64,000 nucleotides of DNA. It comes from Tagetes erecta (taxonomy: Eukaryota; Streptophyta; Magnoliopsida; Asterales; Asteraceae). The stretch spans positions 23,213,000 through 23,276,999 of the forward strand of contig CM061487.1 of assembly GCA_030867185.1 (NCBI GenBank). The letters are read 5' to 3'. Every line of letters starts with the position of its first letter. Within the stretch, counting starts at the first letter, position 1. Positions 37,474 through 52,870 of this stretch are shown piece after piece. The notes beneath the pieces were generated by a model, which was given only the letters and a program-made list of their open reading frames with translations, was not told the origin of the DNA and did not search any database. Both the position numbers and the translations under genes were made by a program.

Positions 37474-40400
37474 CTTTACAGCTCCTAAAAACACCTTACA
37501 TCATCGTACGAAAACTTAAAACTCCATAATACGCCTAATGAATTCGTCCGAGTCCTTTGAACATCGTACGACAACTTAGGACATCTTACGACTCTTTATG
37601 CCACATTAGTAACTCGAAAAGCATGTTAGTATAACGTAGGACGCCTTAAAACTTCAAACAACACCTTACATCACCGTACGAAACCTTAAAACTACATAAT
37701 AAACCGAATGAAATCGCCCTAGTCCTTTGAACATAGTACGACAATTAAGAACTTGTTACGACTCTTTATGCCATATTGAAAAGCACGTTAGTATAACTTA
37801 GGACGACTTAAAACTCTTAACAACACCTTTCAACACCGAACAAAACCTTAAAACTCCATAATAAACCTAATGAATTGGTCCGAGTCATTTAAACATTTTA
37901 CGACAACATAGAATATCTTACGACTATGTATACCACATTAGCACCTTGAAAAGATTGTTAGTATAATATACGACTCCTCAAAAGTCCTAACTACACCTTA
38001 CAATACTGTACGCAAGCTTAAAAGTCCATAACAAACCTAATGAATTCGTACGAGTCCTTTTAAAGTCGTACGTCAACTTAGGACATCTTACGACTCTTTA
38101 TGCCACATTAGCAACTCGAAAAGCATTTTAGTATAATGTAGGACGCCTTACAGCTCCTAAAAACACCTTACATCATCGTACGAAAACTTAAAACTCCATA
38201 ATACGCCTAATGAATTCGTCCGAGTCCTTTGAACATCGTACGACAACTTAGGACATCTTACGACTCTTTATGCCACATTAGCAACTCGAAAAGCATGTTA
38301 GTATAACGTAGGACGCCTTAAAACTTCAAACAACACTTTATAACACCGTACGAAACCTCAAAACTACATAATAAACCGAATGAAATCGCCCTAGTCCTTT
38401 GAACATAGTACGACAATTAAGAACTTGTTACGACTCTGTATGCCATATTAGCACATTAAAAAGCACGTTAGTATAACTTAGGACGACTTAAAACTCTTAA
38501 CAACACCTTACAACACCGAACAAAACCTTAAAACTCCTTAATAAACCTAATGAATTGGTCCGAGTCATTTAAACATTGTACGACAACATAGAATATCTTA
38601 CGACTCTGTATACCACATTAGCACCTTGAAAAGATTGTTAGTATAATATACGACACCTCAAAAGTCCTAACTACACCTTACAATACTGTACGTAAGCTTA
38701 AAACTCCATAATAAACCTAATGAATTCGGACGAGTCCTTTTAACGTCGTACGTCAACTTAGGACATCTTACGTCTCTTTATGCCACATTAGCAACTCGAA
38801 AAGCATGTTAGTATAACGTAGGACGCCTTAAAACTTCAAACAACACCTTATAACACCGTACGAAACCTCAAAACTACATAATAAACCGAATGAAATCGCC
38901 CTAGTCCTTTGAACATAGTACGACATTTAAGAACTTGTTACGACTCTTTATGCCATATTGAAAAGCACGTTAGTATAACTTAGGACGACTTAAAACTCTT
39001 AACAACACCTTACAACACCGAACAAAACCTTAAAACTCCATAATAAACCTAATGAATTGGTCCGAGTCATTTAAACATTGTACGACAACATAGAATATCT
39101 TACGACTCTGTATACCACATTAGCACCTTGAAAAGATTGTTAGTATAATTTACGACACCTCAAAAGTCCTAACTACACCTTACAATATTGTACGTAAGCT
39201 TAAAACTGCATAATAAACCTAATGAATTCGTACGAGTCCTTTTAACGTCGTACGTCAACTTAGGACATCTTACGACTCTTTATGCCACATTAGCAACTCG
39301 AAAAGCATGTTAGTATAATGTAGGACGCCTTACAGCTCCTAAAAACACCTTACATCATCGTACGAAAACTTAAAACTCCATAATACGCCTAATGAATTCG
39401 TCCGAGTCCTTTGAACATCGTACGACAACTTAGGACATCTTACGACTCTTTATGCCACATTAGCAACTCGAAAAGCATGTTAGTATAATGTAGGACGCCT
39501 TACAGCTCCTAAAAACACCTTACATCATCGTACGAAAACTTAAAACTCCATAATACGCCTAATGAATTCGTCCGAGTCCTTTGAACATCGTACGACAACT
39601 TAGGACATCTTACGACTCTTTATGCCACATTAGCAACTCGAAAAGCATGTTAGTATAACGTAGGATGCCTTAAAACTTCAAACAACACCTTATAACACCG
39701 TACGAAACCTCAAAACTACATAATAAACCGAATGAAATCGCCCTAGTCCTTTGAACATAGTACGACAATTTAGAACTTGTTACGAATCTGTATGCCATAT
39801 TAGCACCTTGAAAAGCACGTTAGTATAACTAAGGACGATTTAAAACTCTTAACAACACCTTACAACACCGAACAAAACCTTAAAACTCCATAATAAACCT
39901 AATGAATTGGTCCGAGTCATTTAAACATTGTACGACAACATAGAATATCTTACGACTCTGTATACCACATTAGCACCTTGAAAAGATTGTTAGTATAATA
40001 TACGACACCTCAAAAGTCCTAACTACACCTTACAATACTGTACGTAAGCTTAAAACTCCATAATAAACCTAATGAATTCGTACGAGTCCTTTTAACGTTG
40101 TACGTCAACTTAGGACATCTTACGACTCTTTAGCCACATTAGCAACTTGAAAAGCATGTTAGTATAACGTAGGACGCCTTAAAACTTCAAACAACACCTT
40201 ATAACACCGTACGAAACCTCAAAACTACATAATAAACCGAATGAAATCGCCCTAGTCCTTTGAACATAGTACGACAATTAAGAACTTGTTACGACTCTTT
40301 ATGCCATATTGAAAAGCACGTTAGTATAACTTAGGACGACTTAAAACTCTTAACAACACCTTACAACACCGAACAAAACCTTAAAACTCCATAATAAACC

Positions 40401-43400
40401 TAATGAATTGGTCCGAGTCATTTAAACATTGTACGACAACATAGAATATCTTACGACTCTGTATACCACATTAGCACCTTGAAAAGATTGTTAGTATAAT
40501 ATACGACACCTCAAAAGTCCTAACTACACCTTACAATGCTGTACGTAAGCTTAAAACTCCATAATAAACCTAATGAATTCGTACGAGTCCTTTTAACGTC
40601 GTACGTCAACTTAGGACATCTTACGACTCTTTATGCCACATTAGCAACTCGAAAAACATGTTATTATAATGTAGGACGCCTTACAGCTCCTAAAAACACC
40701 TTACATCATAGTACGAAAACTTAAAACTCCATAATACGCCTAATGAATTCGTCCGAGTCCTTTGAACATCGTACGACAACTTAGGACATCTTACGACTCT
40801 TTATGCCACATTAGTAACTCGAAAAGCATGTTAGTATAACGTAGGACGCCTTAAAACTTCAAACAACACCTTACATCACCGTACGAAACCTCAAAACTAC
40901 ATAATAAACCGAATGAAATCGCCCTAGTCCTTTGAACATAGTACGACAATTAAGAACTTGTTACGACTCTGTATGCCATATTAGCACCTTGAAAAGCACG
41001 TTAGTATAACTTAGGACGACTTAAAACTCTTAACAACACCTTACAACACCGAACAAAACCTTAAAACTCCATAATAAACCTAATGAATTGGTCCGAGTCA
41101 TTTAAACATTTTACGACAACATAGAATATCTTACGACTCTGTATACCACATTAGCACCTTGAAAAGATTGTTAGTATAATATACGACTCCTCAAAAGTCC
41201 TAACTACACCTTACAATACTGTACGCAAGCTTAAAAGTCCATAACAAACCTAATGAATTCGTACGAGTCCTTTTAAAGTCGTACGTCAACTTAGGACATC
41301 TTACGACTCTTTATGCCACATTAGCAACTCGAAAAGCATTTTAGTATAATGTAGGACGCCTTACAGCTCCTAAAAACACCTTACATCATCGTACGAAAAC
41401 TTAAAACTCCATAATACGCCTAATGAATTCGTCCGAGTCCTTTGAACATCGTACGACAACTTAGGACATCTTACGACTCTTTATGCCACATTAGCAACTC
41501 GAAAAGCATGTTAGTATAACGTAGGACGCCTTAAAACTTCAAACAACACTTTATAACACCGTACGAAACCTCAAAACTACATAATAAACCGAATGAAATC
41601 GCCCTAGTCCTTTGAACATAGTACGACAATTAAGAACTTGTTACGACTCTGTATGCCATATTAGCACATTAAAAAGCACGTTAGTATAACTTAGTACGAC
41701 TTAAAACTCTTAACAACACCTTACAACACCGAACAAAACCTTAAAACTCCTTAATAAACCTAATGAATTGGTCCGAGTCATTTAAACATTGTACGACAAC
41801 ATAGAATATCTTACGACTCTGTATACCACATTAGCACCTTGAAAAGATTGTTAGTATAATATACGACACCTCAAAAGTCCTAACTACACCTTACAATACT
41901 GTACGTAAGCTTAAAACTCCATAATAAACCTAATGAATTCGGACGAGTCCTTTTAACGTCGTACGTCAACTTAGGACATCTTACGTCTCTTTATGCCACA
42001 TTAGCAACTCGAAAAGCATGTTAGTATAACGTAGGACGCCTTAAAACTTCAAACAACACCTTATAACACCGTACGAAACCTCAAAACTACATAATAAACC
42101 GAATGAAATCGCCCTAGTCCTTTGAACATAGTACGCCAATTAAGAACTTGTTACGAATCTGTATGCCATATTAGCACCTTGAAAAGCACGTTAGTATAAC
42201 TAAGGACGATTTAAAACTCTTAACAACACCTTACAACACCGAACAAAACCTTAAAACTCCATAATAAACCTAATGAATTGGTCCGAGTCATTTAAACATT
42301 GTACGACAACATAGAATATCTTACGACTCTGTATACCACATTAGCACCTTGAAAAGATTGTTAGTATAATATACGACTCCTCAAAAGTCCTAACTACACC
42401 TTACAATACTGTACGCAAGCTTAAAAGTCCATAACAAACCTAATGAATTCGTACGAGTCCTTTTAAAGTCGTACGTCAACTTAGGACATCTTACAACTCT
42501 TTATGCCACATTAGCAACTCGAAAAGCATTTTAGTATAATGTAGGACGCCTTACAGCTCCTAAAAACACCTTACATCATCGTACGAAAACTTAAAACTCC
42601 ATAATACGCCTAATGAATTCGTCCGAGTCCTTTGAACATCGTACGACAACTTAGGACATCTTACGACTCTTTATGCCACATTAGCAACTCGAAAAGCATG
42701 TTAGTATAACGTAGGACGCCTTAAAACTTCAAACAACACTTTATAACACCGTACGAAACCTCAAAACTACATAATAAACCGAATGAAATCGCCCTAGTCC
42801 TTTGAACATAGTACGACAATTAAGAACTTGTTACGACTCTGTATGCCATATTAGCACATTAAAAAGCACGTTAGTATAACTTAGGACGACTTAAAACTCT
42901 TAACAACACCTTACAACACCGAACAAAACCTTAAAACTCCTTAATAAACCTAATGAATTGGTCCGAGTCATTTAAACATTGTACGACAACATAGAATATC
43001 TTACGACTCTGTATACCACATTAGCACCTTGAAAAGATTGTTAGTATAATATACGACACCTCAAAAGTCCTAACTACACCTTACAATACTGTACGTAAGC
43101 TTAAAACTCCATAATAAACCTAATGAATTCGGACGAGTCCTTTTAACGTCGTACGTCAACTTAGGACATCTTACGTCTCTTTATGCCACATTAGCAACTC
43201 GAAAAGCATGTTAGTATAACGTAGGACGCCTTAAAACTTCAAACAACACCTTATAACACCGTACGAAACCTCAAAACTACATAATAAACCGAATGAAATC
43301 GCCCTAGTCTTTTGAACATAGTACGACATTTAAGAACTTGTTACGACTCTTTATGCCATATTGAAAAGCACGTTAGTATAACTTAGGACGACTTAAAACT

Positions 43401-46400
43401 CTTAACAACACCTTACAACACCGAACAAAACCTTAAAACTCCATAATAAACCTAATGAATTGGTCCGAGTCATTTAAACATTGTACGACAACATAGAATA
43501 TCTTACGACTCTGTATACCACATTAGCACCTTGAAAAGATTGTTAGTATAATTTACGACACCTCAAAAGTCCTAACTACACCTTACAATACTGTACGTAA
43601 GCTTAAAACTGCATAATAAACCTAATGAATTCGTACGAGTCCTTTTAACGTCGTACGTCAACTTAGGACATCTTACGACTCTTTATGCCACATTAGCAAC
43701 TCGAAAAGCATGTTAGTATAATGTAGGACGCCTTACAGCTCCTAAAAACACCTTACATCATCGTACGAAAACTTAAAACTCCATAATACGCCTAATGAAT
43801 TCGTCCGAGTCTTTTGAACATCGTACGACAACTTAGGACATCTTACGACTCTTTATGCCACATTAGCAACTCGAAAAGCAAGTTAGTATAACGTAGGACG
43901 CCTTAACACTTCAAACAACACCTTATAACACCGTACGAAACCTCAAAACTACATAATAAACCGAATGAAATCGCCCTAGTCCTTTGAACATAGTACGACA
44001 ATTAAGAACTTGTTACGAATCTGTATGCCATATTAGCACCTTGAAAAGCACGTTAGTATAACTTAGGACAATTTAAAACTCTTAACAACACCTTACAACA
44101 CCGAACAAAACCTTAAAACTCCATAATAAACCTAATGAATTGGTCCGAGTCATTTAAACATTGTACGACAACATAGAATATCTTACGACTCTGTATACCA
44201 CATTAGTACCTTGAAAAGATTGTTAGTATAATATACGACACCTCAAAAGTCCTAACTACACCTTACAATACTGTACGTAAGCTTAAAACTCCATAATAAA
44301 CCTAATGAATTCGTACGAGTCCTTTTAATGTTGTACGTCAACTTACGACATCTTACGACTCTTTAGCCACATTAGCAACTCGAAAAGCATGTTAGTATAA
44401 CGTAGGACGCCTTAAAACTTCAAACAACACCTTATAACACCGTACGAAACCTCAAAACTACATAATAAACCGAATGAAATCGCCCTAGTCCTTTGAACAT
44501 AGTACGACAATTAAGAACTTGTTACGACTCTTTATGCCATATTGAAAAGCACGTTAGTATAACTTAGGACGACTTAAAACTCTTAACAACACCTTACAAC
44601 ACCGAACAAAACCTTAAAACTCCATAATAAACCTAATGAATTGGTCCGAGTCATTTAAACATTGTACGACAACATAGAATATCTTACGACTCTGTATACC
44701 ACATTAGCACCTTGAAAAGATTGTTAGTATAATATACGACACCTCAAAAGTCCTAACTACACCTTACAATGCTGTACGTAAGCTTAAAACTCCATAATAA
44801 ACCTAATGAATTCGTACGAGTCCTTTTAACGTCGTACGTCAACTTAGGACATCTTACGACTCTTTATGCCACATTAGCAACTCGAAAAACATGTTAGTAT
44901 AATGTAGGACGCCTTACAGCTCCTAAAAACACCTTACATCATAGTACGAAAACTTAAAACTCCATAATACGCCTAATGAATTCGTCCGAGTCCTTTGAAC
45001 ATCGTACGACAACTTAGGACATCTTACGACTCTTTATGCCACATTAGTAACTCGAAAAGCATGTTAGTATAACGTAGGACGCCTTAAAACTTCAAACAAC
45101 ACCTTACATCACCGTACGAAACCTCAAAACTACATAATAAACCGAATGAAATCGCCCTAGTCCTTTGAACATAGTACGACAATTAAGAACTTGTTACGAC
45201 TCTGTATGCCATATTAGCACCTTGAAAAGCACGTTAGTATAACTTAGGACGACTTAAAACTCTTAACAACACCTTACAACACCGAACAAAACCTTAAAAC
45301 TCCATAATAAATCAAATGAATTGGTCCGAGTCATTTAAACATTTTACGACAACATAGAATATCTTACGACTCTGTATACCACATTAGCACCTTGAAAAGA
45401 TTGTTAGTATAATATACGACTCCTCAAAAGTCCTAACTACACCTTACAATACTGTACGCAAGCTTAAAAGTCCATAATAAACCTAATGAATTCGTACGAG
45501 TCCTTTTAAAGTCGTACGTCAACTTAGGACATCTTACGACTCTTTATGCCACATTAGCAACTCGAAAAGCATTTTAGTATAATGTAGGACGCCTTACAGC
45601 TCCTAAAAACACCTTACATCATCGTACGAAAACTTAAAACTCCATAATACGCCTAATGAATTCGTCCGAGTCCTTTGAACATCGTACGACAACTTATGAC
45701 ATCTTACGACACTTTATGCCACATTAGCAACTCGAAAAGCATGCTAGTATAACGTAGGACGCCTTAAAACTTCAAACAACACCTTATAACACCGTACGAA
45801 ACCTCAAAACTACATAATAAACCGAATGAAATCGCCCTAGTCCTTTGAACATAGTACGACAATTAAGAACTTGTTACGAATCTGTATGCCATATTAGCAC
45901 CTTGAAAAGCACGTTAGTATAACTTAGGACGATTTAAAACTCTTAACAACACCTTACAACACCGAACAAAACCTTAAAACTCCATAATAAACCTAATGAA
46001 TTGGTCCGAGTCATTTAAACATTGTACGACAACATAGAATATCTTACGACTCTGTATACCACATTAGCACCTTGAAAAGATTGTTAGTATAATATACGAC
46101 ACCTCAAAAGTCCTAACTACACCTTACAATACTGTACGTAAGCTTAAAACTCCATAATAAACCTAATGAATTCGGACGAGTCCTTTTAACGTCGTACATC
46201 AACTTAGGACATCTTACGTCTCTTTATGCCACATTAGCAACTCGAAAAGCATGTTAGTATAACGTAGGACGCCTTAAAACTTCAAACAACACCTTATAAC
46301 ACCGTACGAAACCTCAAAACTACATAATAAACCGAATGAAATCGCCCTAGTCCTTTGAACATAGTACGACATTTAAGAACTTGTTACGACTCTTTATGCC

Positions 46401-49400
46401 ATATTGAAAAGCACGTTAGTATAACTTAGGACGACTTAAAACTCTTAACAACACCTTACAACACCGAACAAAACCTTAAAACTCCATAATAAACCTAATG
46501 AATTGGTCCGAGTCATTTAAACATTGTACGACAACATAGAATATCTTACGACTCTGTATACCACATTAGCACCTTGAAAAGATTGTTAGTATAATTTACG
46601 ACACCTCAAAAGTCCTAACTACACCTTACAATACTGTACGTAAGCTTAAAACTGCATAATAAACCTAATGAATTCGTACGAGTCCTTTTAACGTCGTACG
46701 TCAACTTAGGACATCTTACGACTCTTTATGCCACATTAGCAACTCGAAAAGCATGTTAGTATAATGTAGGACGCCTTACAGGTCCTAAAAACACCTTACA
46801 TCATCGTACGAAAACTTAAAACTCCATAATACGCCTAATGAATTCGTCCGAGTCCTTTGAACATCGTACGACAACTTAGGACATCTTACGACTCTTTATG
46901 CCACATTAGCAACTCGAAAAGCATGCTAGTATAACGTAGGACGCCTTAAAACTTCAAACAACACCTTACGAAACCTCAAAACTACATAATAAACCGAATG
47001 AAATCGCCCTAGTCCTTTGAACATAGTACGACAATTAAGAACTTGTTACGAATCTGTATGCCATATTAGCACCTTGAAAAGCACGTTAGTATAACTTAGG
47101 ACGATTTAAAACTCTTAACAACACCTTACAACACCGAACAAAACCTTAAAACTCCATAATAAACCTAATGAATTGGTCCGAGTCATTTAAACATTGTACG
47201 ACAACATAGAATATCTTACGACTCTGTATACCACATTAGCACCTTGAAAAGATTGTTAGTATAATATACGACACCTCAAAAGTCCTAACTACACCTTACA
47301 ATACTGTACGTAAGCTTAAAACTCCATAATAAACCTAATGAATTCGTACGAGTCCTTTTAACGTTGTACGTCAACTTAGGACATCTTACGACACTTTATG
47401 CCACATTAGCAACTCGAAAAGCATGTTAGTATAACGTAGGACGCCTTAAAACTTCAAACAACACCTTATAACACCGTACGAAACCTCAAAACTACATAAT
47501 AAACCGAATGAAATCGCCCTAGTCCTTTGAACATAGTACGACAATTAAGAACTTGTTACGACTCTTTATGCCATATTGAAAAGCACGTTAGTATAACTTA
47601 GGACGACTTAAAACTCTTAACAACACCTTACAACACCGAACAAAACCTTAAAACTCCATAATAAACCTAATGAATTGGTCCGAGTCATTTAAACATTGTA
47701 CGACAACATAGAATATCTTACGACTCTGTATACCACATTAGCACCTTGAAAAGATTGTTAGTATAATATACGACACCTCAAAAGTCCTAACTACACCTTA
47801 CAATGCTGTACGTAAGCTTAAAACTCCATAATAAACCTAATGAATTCGTACGAGTCCTTTTAACGTCGTACGTCAACTTAGGACATCTTACGACTCTTTA
47901 TGCCACATTAGCAACTCGAAAAGCATGTTAGTATAATGTAGGACGCCTTACAGCTCCTAAAAACACCTTACATCATCGTACGAAAACTTAAAACTCCATA
48001 ATACGCCTAATGAATTCGTCCGAGTCCTTTGAACATCGTACGACAACTTAGGACATCTTACGACTCTTTATGCCACATTAGTAACTCGAAAAGCATGTTA
48101 GTATAACGTAGGACGCCTTAAAACTTCAAACAACACCTTACATCACCGTACGAAACCTCAAAACTACATAATAAACCGAATGAAATCGCCCTAGTCCTTT
48201 GAACATAGTACGACAATTAAGAACTTGTTACGACTCTGTATGCCATATTAGCACCTTGAAAAGCACGTTAGTATAACATAGGACGACTTAAAACTCTTAA
48301 CAACACCTTACAACACCGAACAAAACCTTAAAACTCCATAATAAACCTAATGAATTGGTCCGAGTCATTTAAACATTTTACGACAACATAGAATATCTTA
48401 CGACTCTGTATACCACATTAGCACCTTGAAAAGATTGTTAGTATAATATACGACTCCTCAAAAGTCCTAACTACACCTTACAATACTGTACGCAAGCTTA
48501 AAAGTCCATAATAAACCTAATGAATTCGTACGAGTCCTTTTAAAGTCGTACGTCAACTTAGGACATCTTACGACTCTTTATGCCACATTAGCAACTCGAA
48601 AAGCATTTTAGTATAATGTAGGACGCCTTACAGCTCCTAAAAACACCTTACATCATCGTACGAAAACTTAAAACTCCATAATACGCCTAATGAATTCGTC
48701 CGAGTCCTTTGAACATCGTACGACAACTTAGGACATCTTACGACTCTTTATGCCACATTAGCAACTCGAAAAGCATGCTAGTATAACGTAGGACGCCTTA
48801 AAACTTCAAACAACACCTTATAACACCGTACGAAACCTCAAAACTACATAATAAACCGAATGAAATCGCCCTAGTCCTTTGAACATAGTACGACAATTAA
48901 GAACTTGTTACGAATCTGTATGCCATATTAGCACCTTGAAAAGCACGTTAGTATAACTTAGGACGATTTAAAACTCTTAACAACACCTTACAACACCGAA
49001 CAAAACCTTAAAACTCCATAATAAACCTAATGAATTGGTCCGAGTCATTTAAACATTGTACGACAACATAGAATATCTTACGACTCTGTATACCACATTA
49101 GCACCTTGAAAAGATTGTTAGTATAATATACGACACCTCAAAAGTCCTAACTACACCTTACAATACTGTACGTAAGCTTAAAACTCCATAATAAACCTAA
49201 TGAATTCGTACGAGTCCTTTTAACGTTGTACGTCAACTTAGGACATCTTACGACTCTTTATGCCACATTAGCAACTCGAAAAGCATGTTAGTATAACGTA
49301 GGACGCCTTAAAACTTCAAACAACACCTTATAACTCCGTACGAAACCTCAAACTACATAATAAACCGAATGAAATCGCCCTAGTCCTTTGAACATAGTAC

Positions 49401-52400
49401 GACAATTAAGAACTTGTTACGACTCTTTATGCCATATTGAAAAGCACGTTAGTATAACTTAGGACGACTTAAAACTCTTAACAACACCTTACAACACCGA
49501 ACAAAACCTTAAAACTCCATAATAAACCTAATGAATTGGTCCGAGTCATTTAAACATTGTACGACAACATAGAATATCTTACGACTCTGTATACCACATT
49601 AGCACCTTGAAAAGATTGTTAGTATAATATACGACACCTCAAAAGTCCTAACTACACCTTACAATGCTGTACGTAAGCTTAAAACTCCATAATAAACCTA
49701 ATGAATTCGTACGAGTCCTTTTAACGTCGTACGTCAACTTAGGACATCTTACGACTCTTTATGCCACATTAGCAACTCGAAAAGCATGTTAGTATAATGT
49801 AGGACGCCTTACAGCTCCTAAAAACACCTTACATCATAGTACGAAAACTTAAAACTCCATAATACGCCTAATGAATTCGTCCGAGTCCTTTGAACATCGT
49901 ACGACAACTTAGGACATCTTACGACTCTTTATGCCACATTAGTAACTCGAAAAGCATGTTAGTATAACGTAGGACGCCTTAAAACTTCAAACAACACTTT
50001 ACATCACCGTACGAAACCTCAAAACTACATAATAAACCGAATGAAATCGCCCTAGTCCTTTGAACATAGTACAACAATTAAGAACTTGTTACGACTCTGT
50101 ATGCCATATTAGCACCTTGAAAAGCACGTTAGTATAACTTAGGACGACTTAAAACTCTTAACAACACCGTACAACACCGAACAAAACCTTAAAACTCCAT
50201 AATAAACCTAATGAATTGGTCCGAGTCATTTAAACATTTTACGACAACATAGAATATCTTACGACTCTGTATACCACATTAGCACCTTGAAAAGATTGTT
50301 AGTATAATATACGACTCCTCAAAAGTCCTAACTACACCTTACAATACTGTACGCAAGCTTAAAAGTCCATAATAAACCTAATGAATTCGTACGAGTCCTT
50401 TTAAAGTCGTACGTCAACTTAGGACATCTTACGACTCTTTATGCCACATTAGCAACTCGAAAAGCATTTTAGTATAATGTAGGACGCCTTACAGCTCCTA
50501 AAAACACCTTACATCATCGTACGAAAACTTAAAACTCCATAATACGCCTAATGAATTCGTCCGAGTCCTTTGAACATCGTACGACAACTTAGGACATCTT
50601 ACGACTCTTTATGCCACATTAGCAACTCGAAAAGCATGCTAGTATAACGTAGGACGCCTTAAAACTTCAAACAACACCTTATAACACCGTACGAAACCTC
50701 AAAACTACATAATAAACCGAATGAAATCGCCCTAGTCCTTTGAACATAGTACGACAATTAAGAACTTGTTACGAATCTGTATGCCATATTAGCACCTTGA
50801 AAAGCACGTTAGTATAACTTAGGACGATTTAAAACTCTTAACAACACCTTACAACACCGAACAAAACCTTAAAACTCCATAATAAACCTAATGAATTGGT
50901 CCGAGTCATTTAAACATTGTACGACAACATAGAATATCTTACGACTCTGTATACCACATTAGCACCTTGAAAAGATTGTTAGTATAATATACGACACCTC
51001 AAAAGTCCTAACTACACCTTACAATACTGTACGTAAGCTTAAAACTCCATAATAAACCTAATGAATTCGTACGAGTCCTTTTAACGTCGTACGTCAACTT
51101 AGGACATCTTACGACTCTTTATGCCACATTAGCAACTCGAAAAGCATGTTAGTATACCGTAGGACGCCTTAAAACTTGAAACAACACCTTATAACTCCGT
51201 ACGAAACCTCAAAACTACATAATAAACCGAATGAAATCGCCCTAGTCCTTTGAACATAGTACGACATTTAAGAACTTGTTACGACTCTTTATGCCATATT
51301 GAAAAGCACGTTAGTATAACTTAGGACGACTTAAAACTCTTAACAACACCTTACAACACCGAACAAAACCTTAAAACTCCATAATAAACCTAATGAATTG
51401 GTCCGAGTCATTTAAACATTGTACGACAACATAGAATATCTTACGACTCTATATACCACATTAGCACCTTGAAAAGATTGTTAGTATAATATACGACACC
51501 TCAAAAGTCCTAACTATACCTTACAATGCTGTACGTAAGCTTAAAACTCTATAATAAACCTAATGAATTCGTACGAGTCCTTTTAACGTCGTACGTCAAC
51601 TTAGGACATCTTACGACTCTTTATGCCACATTAGCAACTCGAAAAGCATTTTAGTATAATGTAGGACGCCTTACAGCTCCTAAAAACACCTTACATCATC
51701 GTACGAAAACTTAAAACTCCATAATACGCCTAATGAATTCGTCCGAGTCCTTTGAACATCGTACGACAACTTAGGACATCTTACGACTCTTTATGCCACA
51801 TTAGCAACTCGAAAAGCATGTTAGTATAACGTAGGACGCCTTAAAACTTCAAACAACACCTTATAACACAGTACGAAACCTCAAAACTACATAATAAACC
51901 GAATGAAATCGCCCTAGTCCTTTGAACATAGTACGACAATTAAGAACTTGTTACGAATCTGTATGCCATATTAGCACCTTGAAAAGCACGTTAGTATAAC
52001 TTAGGACGATTTAAAACTCTTAACAACACCTTACAACACCGAACAAAACCTTAAAACTCCATAATAAACCTAATGAATTGGTCCGAGTCATTTAAACATT
52101 GTACGACAACATAGAATATCTTACGACTCTGTATACCACATTAGCACCTTGAAAAGATTGTTAGTATAATATACGACACCTCAAAAGTCCTAACTACACC
52201 TTACAATACTGTACGTAAGCTTAAAACTCCATAATAAACCTAATGAATTCGGACGAGTCCTTTTAACGTCGTACGTCAACTTAGGACATCTTACGTCTCT
52301 TTATGCCACATTAGCAACTCGAAAAGCATGTTAGTATAACGTAGGACGCCTTAAAACTTCAAACAACACCTTATAACACAGTACGAAACCTCAAAACTAC

Positions 52401-52870
52401 ATAATAAACCGAATGAAATCGCCCTAGTCCTTTGAACATAGTACGACATTTAAGAACTTGTTACGACTCTTTATGCCATATTGAAAAGCACGTTAGTATA
52501 ACTTAGGACGACTTAAAACTCTTAACAACACCTTACAACACCGAACAAAACCTTAAAACTCCATAATAAACCTAATGAATTGGTCCGAGTCATTTAAACA
52601 TTGTACGACAACATAGAATATCTTACGACTCTGTATACTACATTAGCACCTTGAAAAGATTGTTAGTATAATATACGACACCTCAAAAGTCCTAACTACA
52701 CCTTACAATACTGTACGTAAGCTTAAAACTGCATAATAAACCTAATGAATTCGTACGAGTCCTTTTAACGTCGTACGTCACCTTAGGACATCTTACGACT
52801 CTTTATGCCACATTAGCAACTCGAAAAGCATGTTAGTATAATGTAGGACGCCTTACAGCTCCTAAAAACA
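37474..52870 (+). repeat. Satellite interior, second mosaic with 7- and 11-monomer superperiods
   Basis: Marker GCACATTAAAAAGC recurs at 38451, 41664 and 42854 (offsets 3213 and 1190). Marker GCATGCTAG recurs near 45739, 46921, 48773 and 50634 (about 1182, 1852 and 1861 apart). These are 7 (4+3) and 11 (4+4+3) monomers less 8- to 18-bp deletions, including a 10-bp loss near 46968. No gene or foreign insert is seen. Confidence 0.87.
38857..39698 (+). repeat. Rare five-monomer unit with a D/C hybrid (A'-B-C-D/C-D)
   Basis: A' (38857-39018), B (39019-39188) and C (39189-39358) are followed by two consecutive D-headed monomers. The first (39359-39528) starts like D (CATAATACGCC) but ends like C (TAATGTAGGACGCCTTACAG). 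The second (39529-39698) is a normal D, and a full A follows. This is the reciprocal of the C' hybrid that makes the 510-bp unit. I noticed only this one copy by eye. Confidence 0.88.

Noticed and set aside
40536..40724. 62-codon open frame inside the satellite, similar to the one at 17.6 kb
   Set aside because: The similarity comes from the repeat itself. Point variants happen to remove a stop, and no other coding signal is present.
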